Source: Culex pipiens pallens (Eukaryota; Arthropoda; Insecta; Diptera; Culicidae). Taken from it: a DNA stretch of 64,000 bases. Every line of letters begins with the position of its first letter. The stretch's first letter is position 1. Made by a program: the position numbers and the translations under genes. Location: the NCBI RefSeq assembly GCF_016801865.2, contig NC_068939.1, positions 146,020,105 through 146,084,104 on the forward strand. The letters run 5' to 3'. Under the pieces are notes generated by a model. It ran no database searches. It was not told where the DNA came from and was given only the letters and a program-made list of their open reading frames with translations. Positions 33,157 through 45,600 of this stretch are shown here, piece by piece.

Positions 33157-33320
33157 GGGACCATCCATAAACCACGTGGACACTTTAGGGGGGGGGGGGG
33201 GTATGGCGATTGTCCACGCTCCATACAAATAAAGTTTTTTTTTGTATGGACAATTGTCCACGAGGGGGGGGGGGGGTTGAGATTTCCAAAAAAGTGTCCA
33301 CGTGGTTTGTGGATGGTCCC
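33157..33320. mobile_element. 164-bp MITE, GGGACCATCCATAAACCACG ends
   Basis: Terminal inverted repeat GGGACCATCCATAAACCACG (one mismatch), CAA on both outer sides, and paired poly-G runs flanking a central palindrome (CCATACAAA/TTTGTATGG). Confidence 0.85.
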
Positions 33321-33996
33321 CAAGCTTAAATTGGTATTACTCGATCAGTGTGTAAGCCAACTTTGTTGTGATTCCTCCACATTGTTTTGATTGACGAAAA
33401 TTTATATTGGTGGATGAACCAACTTTTTTTGTTTATTTAATAAAAAACAAAATATGCACTATTTTTACCTGCAGAAATGATCAACATCATCATCCAAAAT
33501 CTCCAACGGCATCACGCAATCGTTGATGCTATTAAGCTTGACAGATAAAGGCGGAGAGAAAAAGTGCGGCGACAGTGCAAATCGCTAGTTTCGATTTGGT
33601 GCCAGAGCGACAAAATATTTTTTCAGTGACGTATATCCTCGTGTTCAACACAACTTGTTACACTCAGAATTAGACTTGATAAGTTTGTGAAACGTAGTGT
33701 CAGATAAGTAGCCGCGAAAATTCGATTTATCTCCGAAACCACAATATTTATAGGACCTTTCTAATAAAAACTATTTAAAAAAAACAGAAAGAAAAACTCT
33801 AGAAATGTTTTCGTGAAAACACTAACAACGATATTATTCGTAAAAGCAAACTTGACATTTCGTAAACTATTAAACGTTTAACAAAAATATTTTTAATTCC
33901 CAAATTCCAAACTTATCTAAATAATTCCTTGACAATTTTTGTTATACCATGGTGTCATATCGGTAAAGTCTACGGATTTTTGCTCAGCAAGAGTTG

Positions 33997-34159
33997 GGGA
34001 GCGTTCTTTTATTACGTAACGCGAAAAATCGGACTTTAAGACCCCCTCCCCCCCTCGTAACAAAATTTCCATACAAATTAAAAAAAAATGTATGGCGCGT
34101 AACACGGCCTCCGATCCCCCCTCCCCCCCTACTGCGTTACGTAATAAAAGAACGCTCCC
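33997..34159. mobile_element. 163-bp MITE, GGGAGCGTTCTTTTATTACG ends
   Basis: Perfect inverted ends (GGGAGCGTTCTTTTATTACG...), TTG on both outer sides. Size, GGG start, 3-bp duplication and C-runs recall the MITE at 33157. Confidence 0.85.
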
Positions 34160-34289
34160 TTGGTAGCCTTAGTCATACCTATGCTCAATCAAAAATTAGA
34201 CAACGAAAAAAAAATTTTTTTTTCGTGATTCGATTATCCGAAGTGAAATTTTTCCGAGCCCTTCGTATAATCGAGTCTGGACTGTATTT

Positions 34290-36304
34290 CGAAATTTTCG
34301 TGCAATTTAGGATATTGATTTCTATCGAGAAATTAAATGTGCAACATGGAGTTAAATTTTCTGTCAAGCTGATGTGAAGTTTTCCATGACAGCTGGGAAA
34401 GTTTCACTCCATGTTACCGGCTCACATCTCTCTTTTTAATTTCTCGATACAACTTGATCAGAAAAAGATAATTTCAATTTGGCACTTTCCTGTGTACGAT
34501 TGAAGTGAAATGACCCACATAATCTTTACAATATCTATATAAAAGATAGCCGGAAAATAGTCCTCAACATTCCGTCTTTCCCAATTTCCTAACTTGACTC
34601 AGTTAGACAGACTGTAAAAAGATTTGGCCGGCAATCATTTGCGAGAAAAAAAATGATTTGAAATCAATTGATATTTTTTTCTCATCCTAATTAAAAACGG
34701 CAACATTAACCAAACATCAACACCCTCTTTTTAACGAAATCTACACGCCAGTCTAAATCTAGGCCAAAACCCTGTCGCATTTTCCGAAGCAACAACAGAC
34801 AACAAAGCTCCGCTCGTCTAGCCGAGATGACTTCGTGCCACCCCCTTTCTCTTCATTTGCTAGGCTTCCGGCTGAAAAGGCTAGTCCTGATTATAATAAT
34901 TTCCATTTTCACCAACGTTCGTCGTGATTTCCCGCCCCAAGCCAAACAACATCAAAGCGACGCCGCCGAAACTAGGACAACGCTTTCCCTCCCAAACCCC
35001 ACTATGCGACGACGACAATCGAAAACAAGTTAAACCAGGAGGAGGGTGAAATTTTCATGGACTTTTTTCGGCACACACAAATAACACAACACAACACCGC
35101 GCGCGCATTTGATTACAATTTGAGTTTTGTGTTTTTATTACTTTTGCTGCTCTCGCACACAACAACACACTTTCGTCCTGTCCTGTCTCTCGCTGCCGTT
35201 GTCATGGGGGGGGTGGTGTTGTCGCGAGCACTTTCGCGCTATTCACAAAAGAGACCCTTCTTCATCGTACTCGAAAAAACTAAATAAATCCTTTCTCATC
35301 GCACGCGACCTATTTGCAACTGTTTGTTTTTCTTTATGAGTTGTTTGTCATCTACTCGATACTACTGGAGACTGACGTTGAAGGGGGGAGGGCGGCAGAT
35401 TAAGTCTTAATCTCTAGGAAATATGTCTGGTATCTGTGTTCTCAAGTTAAGGAGGGGGGAAAGGTCCAAGAAGTCCTTATCTAGAAGAGAAAGTTGACTC
35501 AGCTAGGCTTAATCCACACGCGACAATTCTAGTTACGTTTGAAAGAGTGTGTGTGTGTGTGACTTATTACTGCTTCTTTTAATCCTACTCGCTAAATAGT
35601 AATAACTGCTAATCGGCTCTCTTCTAGCGTTCCCTAGATTTTTTTTTTCGCTCACGACAGTAGGTTGATGTTTAGTACTTAAATTCTGGTCACTTCTAAA
35701 GTCTCTCTCTGTTTGTGATCTTCTACGAATAATAGTAATGGATAAAAAAAAGAAGAGGACTCTCTCACGTAAATGATACATATACTTTATGTGGTAGCGA
35801 TGATACAATAAATAATTAATCTGTGTTGAGAATATTTTAAAATTAGTTAATAGAAGTCCGCGGGCAGACGCGCGCACTCCAAAACCACGATTGATGAATA
35901 AATGGAAGTTTTTTTTCTCTCTTAGTTTGCCTTGTTTCGTACACTTTCTAGTTTTAAACAGCGAAACAGCCCAGATTTGATCTCGTTTAGTAATGTTTGT
36001 GTGTGTGTGTGATCTTTGTTCGATTGAGATTCCAACCAGATTGGATTGCATTTTAGTTTTAGGTGTAAGTTTTGTTTTTCTTCACATTCAGTTTGTGAAT
36101 CCTAGCTCCAAACGTAATCCTTAACGAACTAATATTTACAATTTTGTTGCTTTTTGGAAAACTTCTTCGTCAACCCAATTCATGTCCTTTTGATTCATGC
36201 TTAACTTTAATTTCGTATCAAAACTCATTCCTTTCCTTCGCAAACACGCACTTTTGTTCGTCACTATTCAAAAATAATGTACAAGATTTCAACCCACCTT
36301 CCGC
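34290..36304 (-). other. Region downstream of bon, probable 3' UTR
   Basis: No convincing coding region is seen on either strand. The stretch holds GT microsatellites near 35550 and 36000 and has a composition unlike the flanking transposons. It is the natural place for a long bon 3' UTR. A possible AATAAA on the minus strand lies near 35136. The exact 3' end cannot be fixed from sequence alone. Confidence 0.4.
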
Positions 36305-36541
36305 TTAACCACTTTCTCCGTCGGGCGCTTCCACCTCCTCCTTCGCCTCCTTCTCAACGGTGGCAGCAGCAGCGGCAGCCGCGTCCAGTCCACCTCCATC
36401 CGCAGCTTGCGCGTCCGCTTCGCTCTCCCCGGAGGGAGGCCTCCCGTCTTCGGGTTGTCGCCCCCGACCGTCGTCGGCGGAGGAAGCTGCTGCTGCTGCT
36501 GGCTGCGCGTCACCCGACTTGCCGTCCGGCCGCACCGACTG
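36305..36541 (-). other. bon: In-frame open extension after the bon stop codon (possible stop readthrough)
   Basis: Directly after the bon TAA the same frame stays open for 78 codons, ending ...GESG-TAA at 36307-36305. The predicted segment is acidic and Ala-rich (starts QSVRPDGKSGDAQPAAAAAS) and could be a C-terminal extension made by stop-codon readthrough or alternative splicing. Against this, the DNA is GC-rich and at least one other minus frame and the plus frames are also open here, so openness alone is weak evidence. Confidence 0.4.
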
Positions 36542-36694
36542 TTAATCCTCCTGGAGGCTCTTGATGCGCTTGGCCGGCAGCTGCAGGTACTCGTCGAAGC
36601 TGTCCCCCTCGAGGTACTTGGGCAGCCACTTGGCCAGCTGCTGCTCGAAGAACTTCTCCAGCTTTTGGGCGTTCTTGAAGGTGGGGCTGTCCTC
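36542..36694 (-). CDS. bon: bon last coding exon: end of bromodomain and C-terminus
   Basis: The acceptor is CCACCAACAG. It encodes EDSPTFKNAQKLEKFFEQQL, then PAKRIKSLQED and TAA at 36544-36542. The TAA is followed by C and then by 78 further open codons in the same frame (see the next entry). Confidence 0.93.
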   Translation of the reverse strand, partial: EDSPTFKNAQKLEKFFEQQLAKWLPKYLEGDSFDEYLQLPAKRIKSLQED

Positions 36695-39600
36695 CTGTTG
36701 GTGGAAAAATGAGAAAACGCGGTGGTTAGTGAAGCTCTTCAGGGGGCTGAGATGTTTCGAGGTTGGTGAGACGGTTGGTTGGTTGGTTGGTTTTCCCTTC
36801 AACTTTCTCTCAAGGTGTTCGTATATTACCATTTTATCACTGTGTTGACAGCTCTGAAAATTAATTCGAAATTTTGAATTAGCAAACGGAATTTAACAGA
36901 GCTCATGTTATTATTGTATAGAGAATATGTACAAAAAATCATATGATAGCTATACAATGAGTTTTCTAATCAACTATCAACAATCAAATAAAAGAAGTTT
37001 TGATATGCCAACATTAGGCTGTTGCAAATATTTTCCAAAGTTATCAAAGCTAAACGATTTTCTATGTTGATTGAACCTTTTCAAATAAAACTCTTGATTT
37101 GTTGCTTGAAGAAACTCTTGAATTATGTCCACTGAGGTTGATTCAAAGTGAATACATGTACAGTCATCCCACATATTCGGAACGGTCTCAGATCGGCCAA
37201 TGTTCAAAAAATCATAGCAAATCGATAATTGAACTAATCGATTCGCTTTTACCTTCATTTGAAAGCTTTTCTTGCGATCTTTCGAATGCTGTATCGAACA
37301 TCTGCAAATTTTAACTTTTATATAAAGTTTTTGAAGAATTACTTTGACCCTTGAAGTCCACAAATTTGGAACACTTTTTTCTTACGAATGTAAACAAACT
37401 TTGGATCTTTCCAGGAGTACATATTTATTACCAAATAATGACTTCACACACTGAAACCAATGAAACTCAAGCTTAGTGATGTTTTATACATGGTTTACTA
37501 ACTAACTTTTTTGTGAAAATATCAGTTAAATTCAGGTGTTCCACAATTGTGGGAGGCACAATAACATCCCACAATTATGAAACAGGCCATTTGGAGGCAG
37601 TGTTTTGCTGCCCTGCACAAAATAGTCTTGGAATGAAGTTTTTTTTGAAAAAGTACTACTTTTACTAGTGAAATAGCAAGATAATGTCCAAATGAAGGTT
37701 CTAAAAATCGTAAGGTCGACAGAAAAGCTACTTTTGGCATGCTATTGACAAATTATCATCAACGTGTTCCGAATTTGTGGGAGTTCCGAATATGTGGGAT
37801 GACTGTACCCTAGTTTCCAAATAACCAAAACTTTAAAGAAAAATTTGCATTTTTTTTATCCAAGAGAATTTTGCAAGACAATTTGATTTTCATGAAACGA
37901 CGGAAACGACCTGATTTTATGCAAGAAAAACGTTTCAATCATCTACAGATACATTTATTAGTCGAATAAACAATTTCACAACAATGCAAATTTTCATTTT
38001 CTGGAAAAAATAATAAACATTTAGAAAATAAAACAGAAAATGAACATTTCTCAGGAAAATAAGGCGAATGTATCATTTTTTTAAAGATTTTTCTTGAGAT
38101 CCTTCATACATCGGAATCAAGATCGAAATCGGTTTGAATTTATTCGAGATACATTCATTCATATAGTTCCAAAGGTGCGCCTTACGCTCAGTTGTGGATC
38201 ACAATTTGAACCGAGAATGAGTCGGCATGACCCACCCGTATGGATCAACCCTGAGGTCGCTGGTTCGAATTCCGCGGCGGGCGCCCTACAATTCTGAGTG
38301 TGGATTAATATCTGGAGATTTTTGGGTGTTTTTTTAATACTCCTGACTCAAGGCGGTTTCAAAAACACCCAAAAAGCAAAACCTGGAAATTTGGTTTATT
38401 GGACCTTTTCAAAAAAAAAAAACTCCAGACTTTTTCCCCGACTTCTCCTAAACCTCAATTAAAAGTAACAAATCAAAAAAATATTGCAAACCAAAATTTG
38501 TTCATGAAAAAATCCAACGATTATAATTTTAAAATAAATTTATCAACAATAAAATTGTCAATTTTTATATAACTCTCAATTTTGATGCAGAGGAAATAAA
38601 GTTAACAGTAAGTCTTTGATAGCAATGCATTGCATTTCAAGGTACATTAAATTTTTGAAAACGGTTACACATAATGTTTTTGCTCCTCGGTTTTAACTGA
38701 AAAATAAAAGGGATGGCAAAAAGTTTAAAAAACTAAATTTTAATATTTATTCCTGATTTTTATATCAACACACTGTGACGTTTTTGATTGCTTTAATAAA
38801 TTACCCAGGAATTCATTTTTTATCAGGTTTAATTATTAAAATCAATGTTGATTTTTCATGTTTTCTATTGTTTTATGTTTCAATTTATTTCAATAAAAAC
38901 TTTACTGTATCCACCTTTTGGTGGTTGATGCCTTCCTCACATTAATATAATTTTGATAGGGTTGTCAAATCATCATCCTAAACATATCTGAATTTAAATG
39001 TGTTTAAATAACACTTAAATGCTCATAACTTTTGAAGGGGATATCAGATCTTCGATGTTTTAGACTCGTTTGAAAGGTCTTTTGATTACCTATCCAACGA
39101 TGATAAATGATAAAAACTTTTGATATGGTTATCAGATCTCCGATGTTTTGAGCTCGTTGGAATAGTAGTTTATGCAACAAGTTGCAAAAAGAGGATTTTT
39201 TCAGCACGAGTCGTATATTTATCCAACGAGGTTCACCGAGTTGGATAAATACGAAGAGTGCTGAAAAAATCAAGTTTTGCAACGAGTTCCATACAACATT
39301 TTTTGCAATTCCAAAAAACACACACTGAGTGAAATTTTGTGTCAAATTAGCATGTATTTTGTCAATAAATCGTTTAAATCAAAAAAATGTTGAAAAGTGT
39401 TACTTTTCGAAACAAGTGCTGAAAAGTTCAACTTTTCAGCACCCATTTGAGTGCTGAAAAGTAGAACTTTTCAGCATTTATTTTGAAAAGTGTTGCTATT
39501 CGATTCTGTTATTTTTGGTACAGAAAAGTAGGCTATTTCATCGTTCAAGAATGACAGGAAAAGTAAGTAGTTTCACGACGGGATTGCAAAAAGGTCTTTT

Positions 39601-42600
39601 TTGCAATTCCGTCGTGAAACTACTTACTTTGCCTGTCATTCTTAAACGACGAAATAGCCTACTTTTCTGTACCAAAAATAACAGAATCGAATAGCAACAC
39701 TTTTCAAAATAAATGCTGAAAAGTTCTACTTTTCAGCACTCAAATGGGTGCTGAAAAGTTGAACTTTTCAGCACTTGTTTCGAAAAGTAACAATTTTCAA
39801 AAAAAAATGATTTAAACGATTTATTGACAAAATACATGAAAATTTTACATAAAATTTCACTCAGTGTGTGTTTTTTGGAATTGCAAAAAATGTTGTATGG
39901 AACTCGTTGCAAACTTGATTCTTTCAGCACTCTTCGTATTTATCCAACTCGGTGAACCTCGTTGGATAAATGTACGACTCGTGCTGAAAAAATCCTCTTT
40001 TTGCAATTTGTTGCATAAACTACTATTAGATACCTGAGCAGTTCTATTGATTTTTTTTTTCTGTATTTTTTAATCCGACTGAAACTTTTTTGGTGCCTTC
40101 GCAAAAAAGCCATTTTGCATCATTAGTTTGTCCATATAATTTTCCATACAAATTTGGCAGCTGATGAATGATGAATGAAAATTCAAAAATCTGTATCTTT
40201 TGAAGGATTTTTTTTGATCGATATGGTGTCTTCGGCAAAGTTGAGCTTTCCGGTAAAAATATTTACGAAGCTGAAAAACCAAGTCTGTCATATAGAAATT
40301 GTCAAAAACCACCAAAACACCTATTTTTTCAACATTTTTATTTTTAAAACCGCTGTATCTTCTCAAGGATTGGACTTAGGGCAATGGTCAATATGGAGAG
40401 TTTTATGTAAACTTTAAGGGGAATCGATTCCCACTATCGATTCTGAAAAATGTTGAAGTTTAGATCACTTTTCAAAAAAAAAACAGTTGTAGTAAATGAT
40501 TTTTGTATTTTTTTTTTTTTAGAAGAGGCATACCATCCTGCATCTTTCGTCAGTCTTTTAGTAACATTTTAGGCTATTTCCTCAAAAATTTCGAGCGAAA
40601 AAAATCGTGACATCACCATAAAATTTAACTTTTAAACTTAAAAACTGAAAAATCTCATAGAAGTGGCGTGTATTTTTGTTTCAGTGTTTTTTTTTTTGGA
40701 AAGATCGTCCAATTTCCTACCAGTTTGTCTTTTACCACTTTTTGATACGATGCAACGGCTTCGAGTTACAGTTATTTTTTAATTGCAAAATACAAAAATA
40801 TTTAAATACCTTACGCCCTTCTCAAATATTATTTTCGAGTACTATTGGCTCCATATACGCAAAAATGTCTTATATAGACCTAGGATAACATATCTACAAA
40901 GTTTGATTGAAATCGAAGAGGGTCGGGTACAAAAGTACCAGAAAAAATCCTGATTTGAGCTGGAATTGCTCAATATGGAAGAATCAATTTTTTAACCTGC
41001 CCTGCCCATGTTTTACTAATGGTACTAATTACCACACACGAAGGAACCAAACCCAATAAACCCAAACCTAGCTAAGTTAACTCACATAAAATATCATAAA
41101 ATCACACAAATACACACCTGGTAGAAGAGGTACACGTTGTTAAACAACCGCTTCACGTCACTGATGAACGAGGGAATATCGACGTAATGGTCACTGTTGC
41201 TCATTTCCAGCTTGTCACGAATCATGATCAACGAGATGGGGCTGCAAAACAAAACAAAATCCAAATGAAACAACTCGTTCGACGGAACATAATTCGCACG
41301 CTTTGCACTCCGCACACAGTACAATGACTCACTTGCACACAATGTCGTAGTACGCCTTGTTGGTGTCCGGTTCCAGGTGCCGGAACGGCATGCTCGTTTC
41401 GTACTGGCAGAACAGCTCCAGCACGATCCGCTGCAGGATCTTCAGCTCGAGCGGCGAGATGCCGACGTTGCGCTTTTCGCCGAGGGGTTCTGGGGAAGAA
41501 GAAGAAGCAAGGTTAGATTTTCGGCGGCTTGCGCGAGAGTTGGGAGTTCTTACCCGGTGGCAGGTCGGCAAAGTTGTAGCACAGCAAACACTGCCAGGTT
41601 TCGCTCTCGTCGGGCAGCGAGTCGATCACCGGTATGTGACACGTCTGGTGGAACACTTTCGGACACTTATCACAGCACATCAGCTCGCCGCCGTCCATGC
41701 AGACGGCGCACCAGTCCTCGTTTGGGTCCAGCTCTTTGGGGATGTTTTTCTCGTCGACGAGTACGCTGCCGGGACCGCCGGCACCGCCCACCGCCGCCAG
41801 TGCCGCCAGAGCGGACGCGTGCTGACTGCTGGTGGTGCTGCTGCTGGAGGTTAGGTCGGTGGAGCTGTGCACCTGGGGGGAGGTTGTTTTGCCCCGGTGA
41901 CCCTCGGGCAGCACCTGGACGCCGTTTGAGTCCAGCTTGGCAATGGTGGCCATCAGATCGTTGACCGAGTCCTCGCAGGTTTTGTCGATCGACTCGACGA
42001 ACTCTTTGCCGGGCTATTGGTGGGGGGTGGAACGAGAGGTGTTTTAATTTGTTTAGCTGGGGTTTCTCGGTTGATTCCCTACCTCATTCGTGCTTGGCGA
42101 AGGGGTCTTCGGGTTGGTGGAGCTCACGTTGGGCAGGGCATTCGCGAGCTGTTGCAGGTGATGATTCTGCTGGAGCTGCTGCTGCTGGAGTTGCTGGGCT
42201 TGCTGTTGCTGTTGTTGTTGCTGCTGCTGCTGCTGATGCTGTTGCTGGAGGTGATGCTGCATTTGGCTGAGGGCACTGGCACCGGGGGAAGATCCACTAC
42301 CGCCACCACCGCCGTTCATGAGCAGCGAGTTTCGCATCGTGTCCGGCGATTTCAGCGGGATCTTGAACGACTCGTTGGGACCGTTTCCGAACAGGTGTAG
42401 ACCGGACGGGCTGCCGAATCCTGAAGATGGGATGTGGAGTTGGGTAGTTGTTGATAAGTTAAGTGGTTACACGGATTGAAATCATGTCCGCGATATCGAC
42501 AAACATTGGTAATCTCGATGCCTCTGTGTTCTCTTATGCTAACTAGATAGGGAAACCAGCAAGCTTAGTATAAGAGAACACAGAGGAATCGATTTGCAAC

Positions 42601-45600
42601 GAAATCGCAATTCGCAATTCGCAATTTTCAGTGTAAGAACGGGCCTTGACCGATCTTATGCACCAGGTTCCCGACGAACACGCACTGCCCTTACACCTAC
42701 ATCTCACCCTTGCTCTGAGTCAGTACGAGCAACACGCTAGAACACGCTTTGAGTGTTCGTGCCAGGCATGCACACCTTCTTTTCCGGTTACGCATTTTAA
42801 CTCGGCCGGGGGTGGTACATTACGTAGGGTTTGATGTAAGTATAAGCGCCTAACCATTTATAGTGTGCCTATCAACTTTCATAAAGCAAAAACTGTTATA
42901 TTTTTAGTTTGAATTCAAAAACTAATTGTTAGTTACTGTGTATTGTTTTCTCCTGAAATCTTCCCTATTGTTGAGTCGTGTTTATCTGTTGCTATTTCTT
43001 TTGTCGCGGTGTTTTGTTACAATATTTTGGTCCTAAGCATTTTATAAAAGTTTTTCAAAAGTACAATAGTAATATTTGCGTTAATCCTTTAATCATTTCA
43101 TAAATTGAGTCAGGGCTCGAACCTCACTTGCTTAAGAAAAAGGTGAAGTTTCAAAACAATGGACAGTGAAAGAAATATACTATGTAAAGAATCAATAGTA
43201 AAAAAAAGATAGTAATTTATGAAGAAGATAAAGAAATTAACAATAGTTAATAAATAGAGGTAACAAACATGCTTAGATTGTATTGAGGGCAATTTACAGG
43301 GAAGATGAAAAATAATTGAAATAGATAAATAAAAAAAGGCACATGATAAACAAAATTGACATCGCTGCCAAATTAAGGGAAAGCAGACAGTTTGTTGCAG
43401 CAGCATCAACTAGTAAAATAGAGTGAAAAAGCGTTGAGAAATAAGAGAATCAAATAAGTAAAATCGAAATCAAATGAAGGATAGTAAACAAAAGCCGTTT
43501 AAGAAAATTAGTGAAACAAAATAAACAGATGATAGATGATAGATAAAAACGGAAAGAAGAGAAACCCCGTTGTGTGATGTTTCAGGTACATCTACAGCAG
43601 TTGACTCAACATACTGCGAATCAAAACAATACCGTCTACAATCACAAATTACTTCCCTTTCCCACATTGTCGCGCCCCTTTCTTTTAGCCGTCTCGACTC
43701 TAACCCTCGCTGGTCAAAGGTTTACGATCCGTTTCCACAGGCCACCAGCTAGGTCATCATGAAAACCAAGCCAACGTGGAGGTAAGAAAATAGGACACTT
43801 GCAAGGAACCAGAGCTATACTGTCCTGATCAAGAAAGATCTAACAGGACTACGGACGTAGTCAGTGACGCTCCTTCCAGGATGTTCCTCGCCTGAGCGTC
43901 AACTGAAGAGATATCATCAGAATCATTCGCACTTGGCCTGCGATTTGCAACGAAATCGACAACAAACGTCCTCGATTTTGAATCGTGACGATTGGTGATG
44001 CCTTCACTGCCGTTCCACGCATAATTGTCCCATGTTCAAAAAGGTGCAACTGAGAAAAACGCGATTGTAATGTTTTGACCGTTTTTTTGTGTTTCTACGC
44101 ATAATTGTTCCATAAGTCCTCAAAAGTCTCTTATCATCCCAGTTAGCAGTTTATCACTCTTTTTTGTAATTCTCTTGCAATACAATAGGTAAACAAGATA
44201 AAATACTTCGTAAAAGTGATTATTTCGTGAAAGAAAATACTTAGTGGGACAATTATGCGTAGAAGTGAAGTGTGTTTTTCGAAAATTAAACGTCAAACTA
44301 AACCTAAAAATGACAAAAAGTCAGAATCGACCAAAAATGACATGGGACAATTATGCGTAGAACGGCAGTGCACCCTTAATGAAAATCATGGAAATCTGGG
44401 ATTTTTTGATTTTAAGAATTTGGAAATTTGAAATCGAGGAATTTGAGAATTTGGGAATTTAGGAATCTGAAGACTTAAAATTTTTGAAACGATGAATTTG
44501 GGATTTGAGAAACTGGAAACTTGAGAATCTGGGAATTTGTGAATCTGCAAATCTGGGACAATAAGGGAATTTGAAAATACAGAACTTCGTGAATTTAAGA
44601 CTCTGAGAATGTGGGAATCGGGAAATTTGGGATTTTGAGAAGTTGGGATTTTGGGATGTTGGGATTTTCGGAATCTGCGAAATGGGAAATATGTGATTTT
44701 AGCAATTTGAGAAAATAGAAATGTGGGATTTCAGAAATTTGGAAATCTGGGAATTGAGGAATTTGAAAATTTGAAAACTGATGAGTTTGTTATTCTTGGA
44801 ATCAGGGAATTCATAAATAAAGTATTTTAGAAATTCGGGAAATTGGAATCTTGTTATTCGGGAATAAAGGATTTTGGGAATTTGGGAACCGAGAAATTTG
44901 GAAATTTTGGAATTTTGAATTTGGAAAATAGGAATCTGGGTGTTGAGGAATCTGTGAATCTCGGTTTCTTGAGATGTTGAGAATCTGCCTTTTGTGTTTT
45001 AGGAGTTTGAAAATTTGATATTCTGGGAATTTGGAATTTGAAAATTTGGGATTTCTGGAATTTGGGAATAAGGAAATTTGGAAATTCGGAAAAAAAATTG
45101 GGGAAATTTGGAAACCTTGGATTTTATGAATCGGGAACCGGAGAATCTGGGATTTTGGAAATCTGAGAATTTGGGAATTTGTAATTATATTTATTTGAAA
45201 TTACGGGAAATCTGGATTTTTTTAAATCTTTGAATTTGAGAATCTGGAGGAATTAAGGAATTAGAAAAATTGAGGAGGGCAGGATTTGAAGAATCTGGTA
45301 ATTCGGGAATAAAGGATTTTGGAAATTTGGGAACCTGTGAATCTGGAACCTGTGAATTTGGGATTTGTAGATTTTTGGATTTTGAGAAAATGGGATTTAG
45401 AAATTTGGGTACTTAAGATATTGGGAATCTGCGAATTTGCGATTTTAGGAATTTGAAAATTTGTGAGTTCGAGAATCTGGAAACTTTGAAAATCGGAATT
45501 TAGGAATTTGAGAATTTGGGAATAAAGAAATTCTGGAAATCCGGGAAAATATGTAAATCTTTGAATTTTCGATTTAATAAATCAGGGAATTCGAGAATCT

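Larger units (their letters stand above)
32283..34284. mobile_element. pogo/Tigger-like non-autonomous element, CAGTCCAGAC ends, with nested MITEs
   Basis: Ends CAGTCCAGACACGATTATCC and its complement at 34261-34284, TA on both sides (32281-32282, 34285-34286). Near the left end ATTATCCGAAGTTTC is repeated four times. It contains the MITEs at 33157 and 33997 and a further inverted pair (about 33090-33155 with 33540-33610). The CAG ends with TA fit the Tc1/mariner group, pogo branch. Confidence 0.75.

Noticed and set aside
34827..35033. 68-residue plus-strand ORF with a hydrophobic N-terminal part
   Set aside because: The hydrophobic run is short, the rest is simple Thr/Arg/Gln sequence, and it lies in the likely bon 3' region.
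35533..36051. 172-residue minus-strand ORF downstream of bon
   Set aside because: It includes GT microsatellite translations (HTHT) and has no protein-like features; better read as 3' UTR.
38225..38290. tRNA-like GGTTCGAATTCC B box on the plus strand
   Set aside because: No matching A box or cloverleaf could be folded; probably a SINE scrap.
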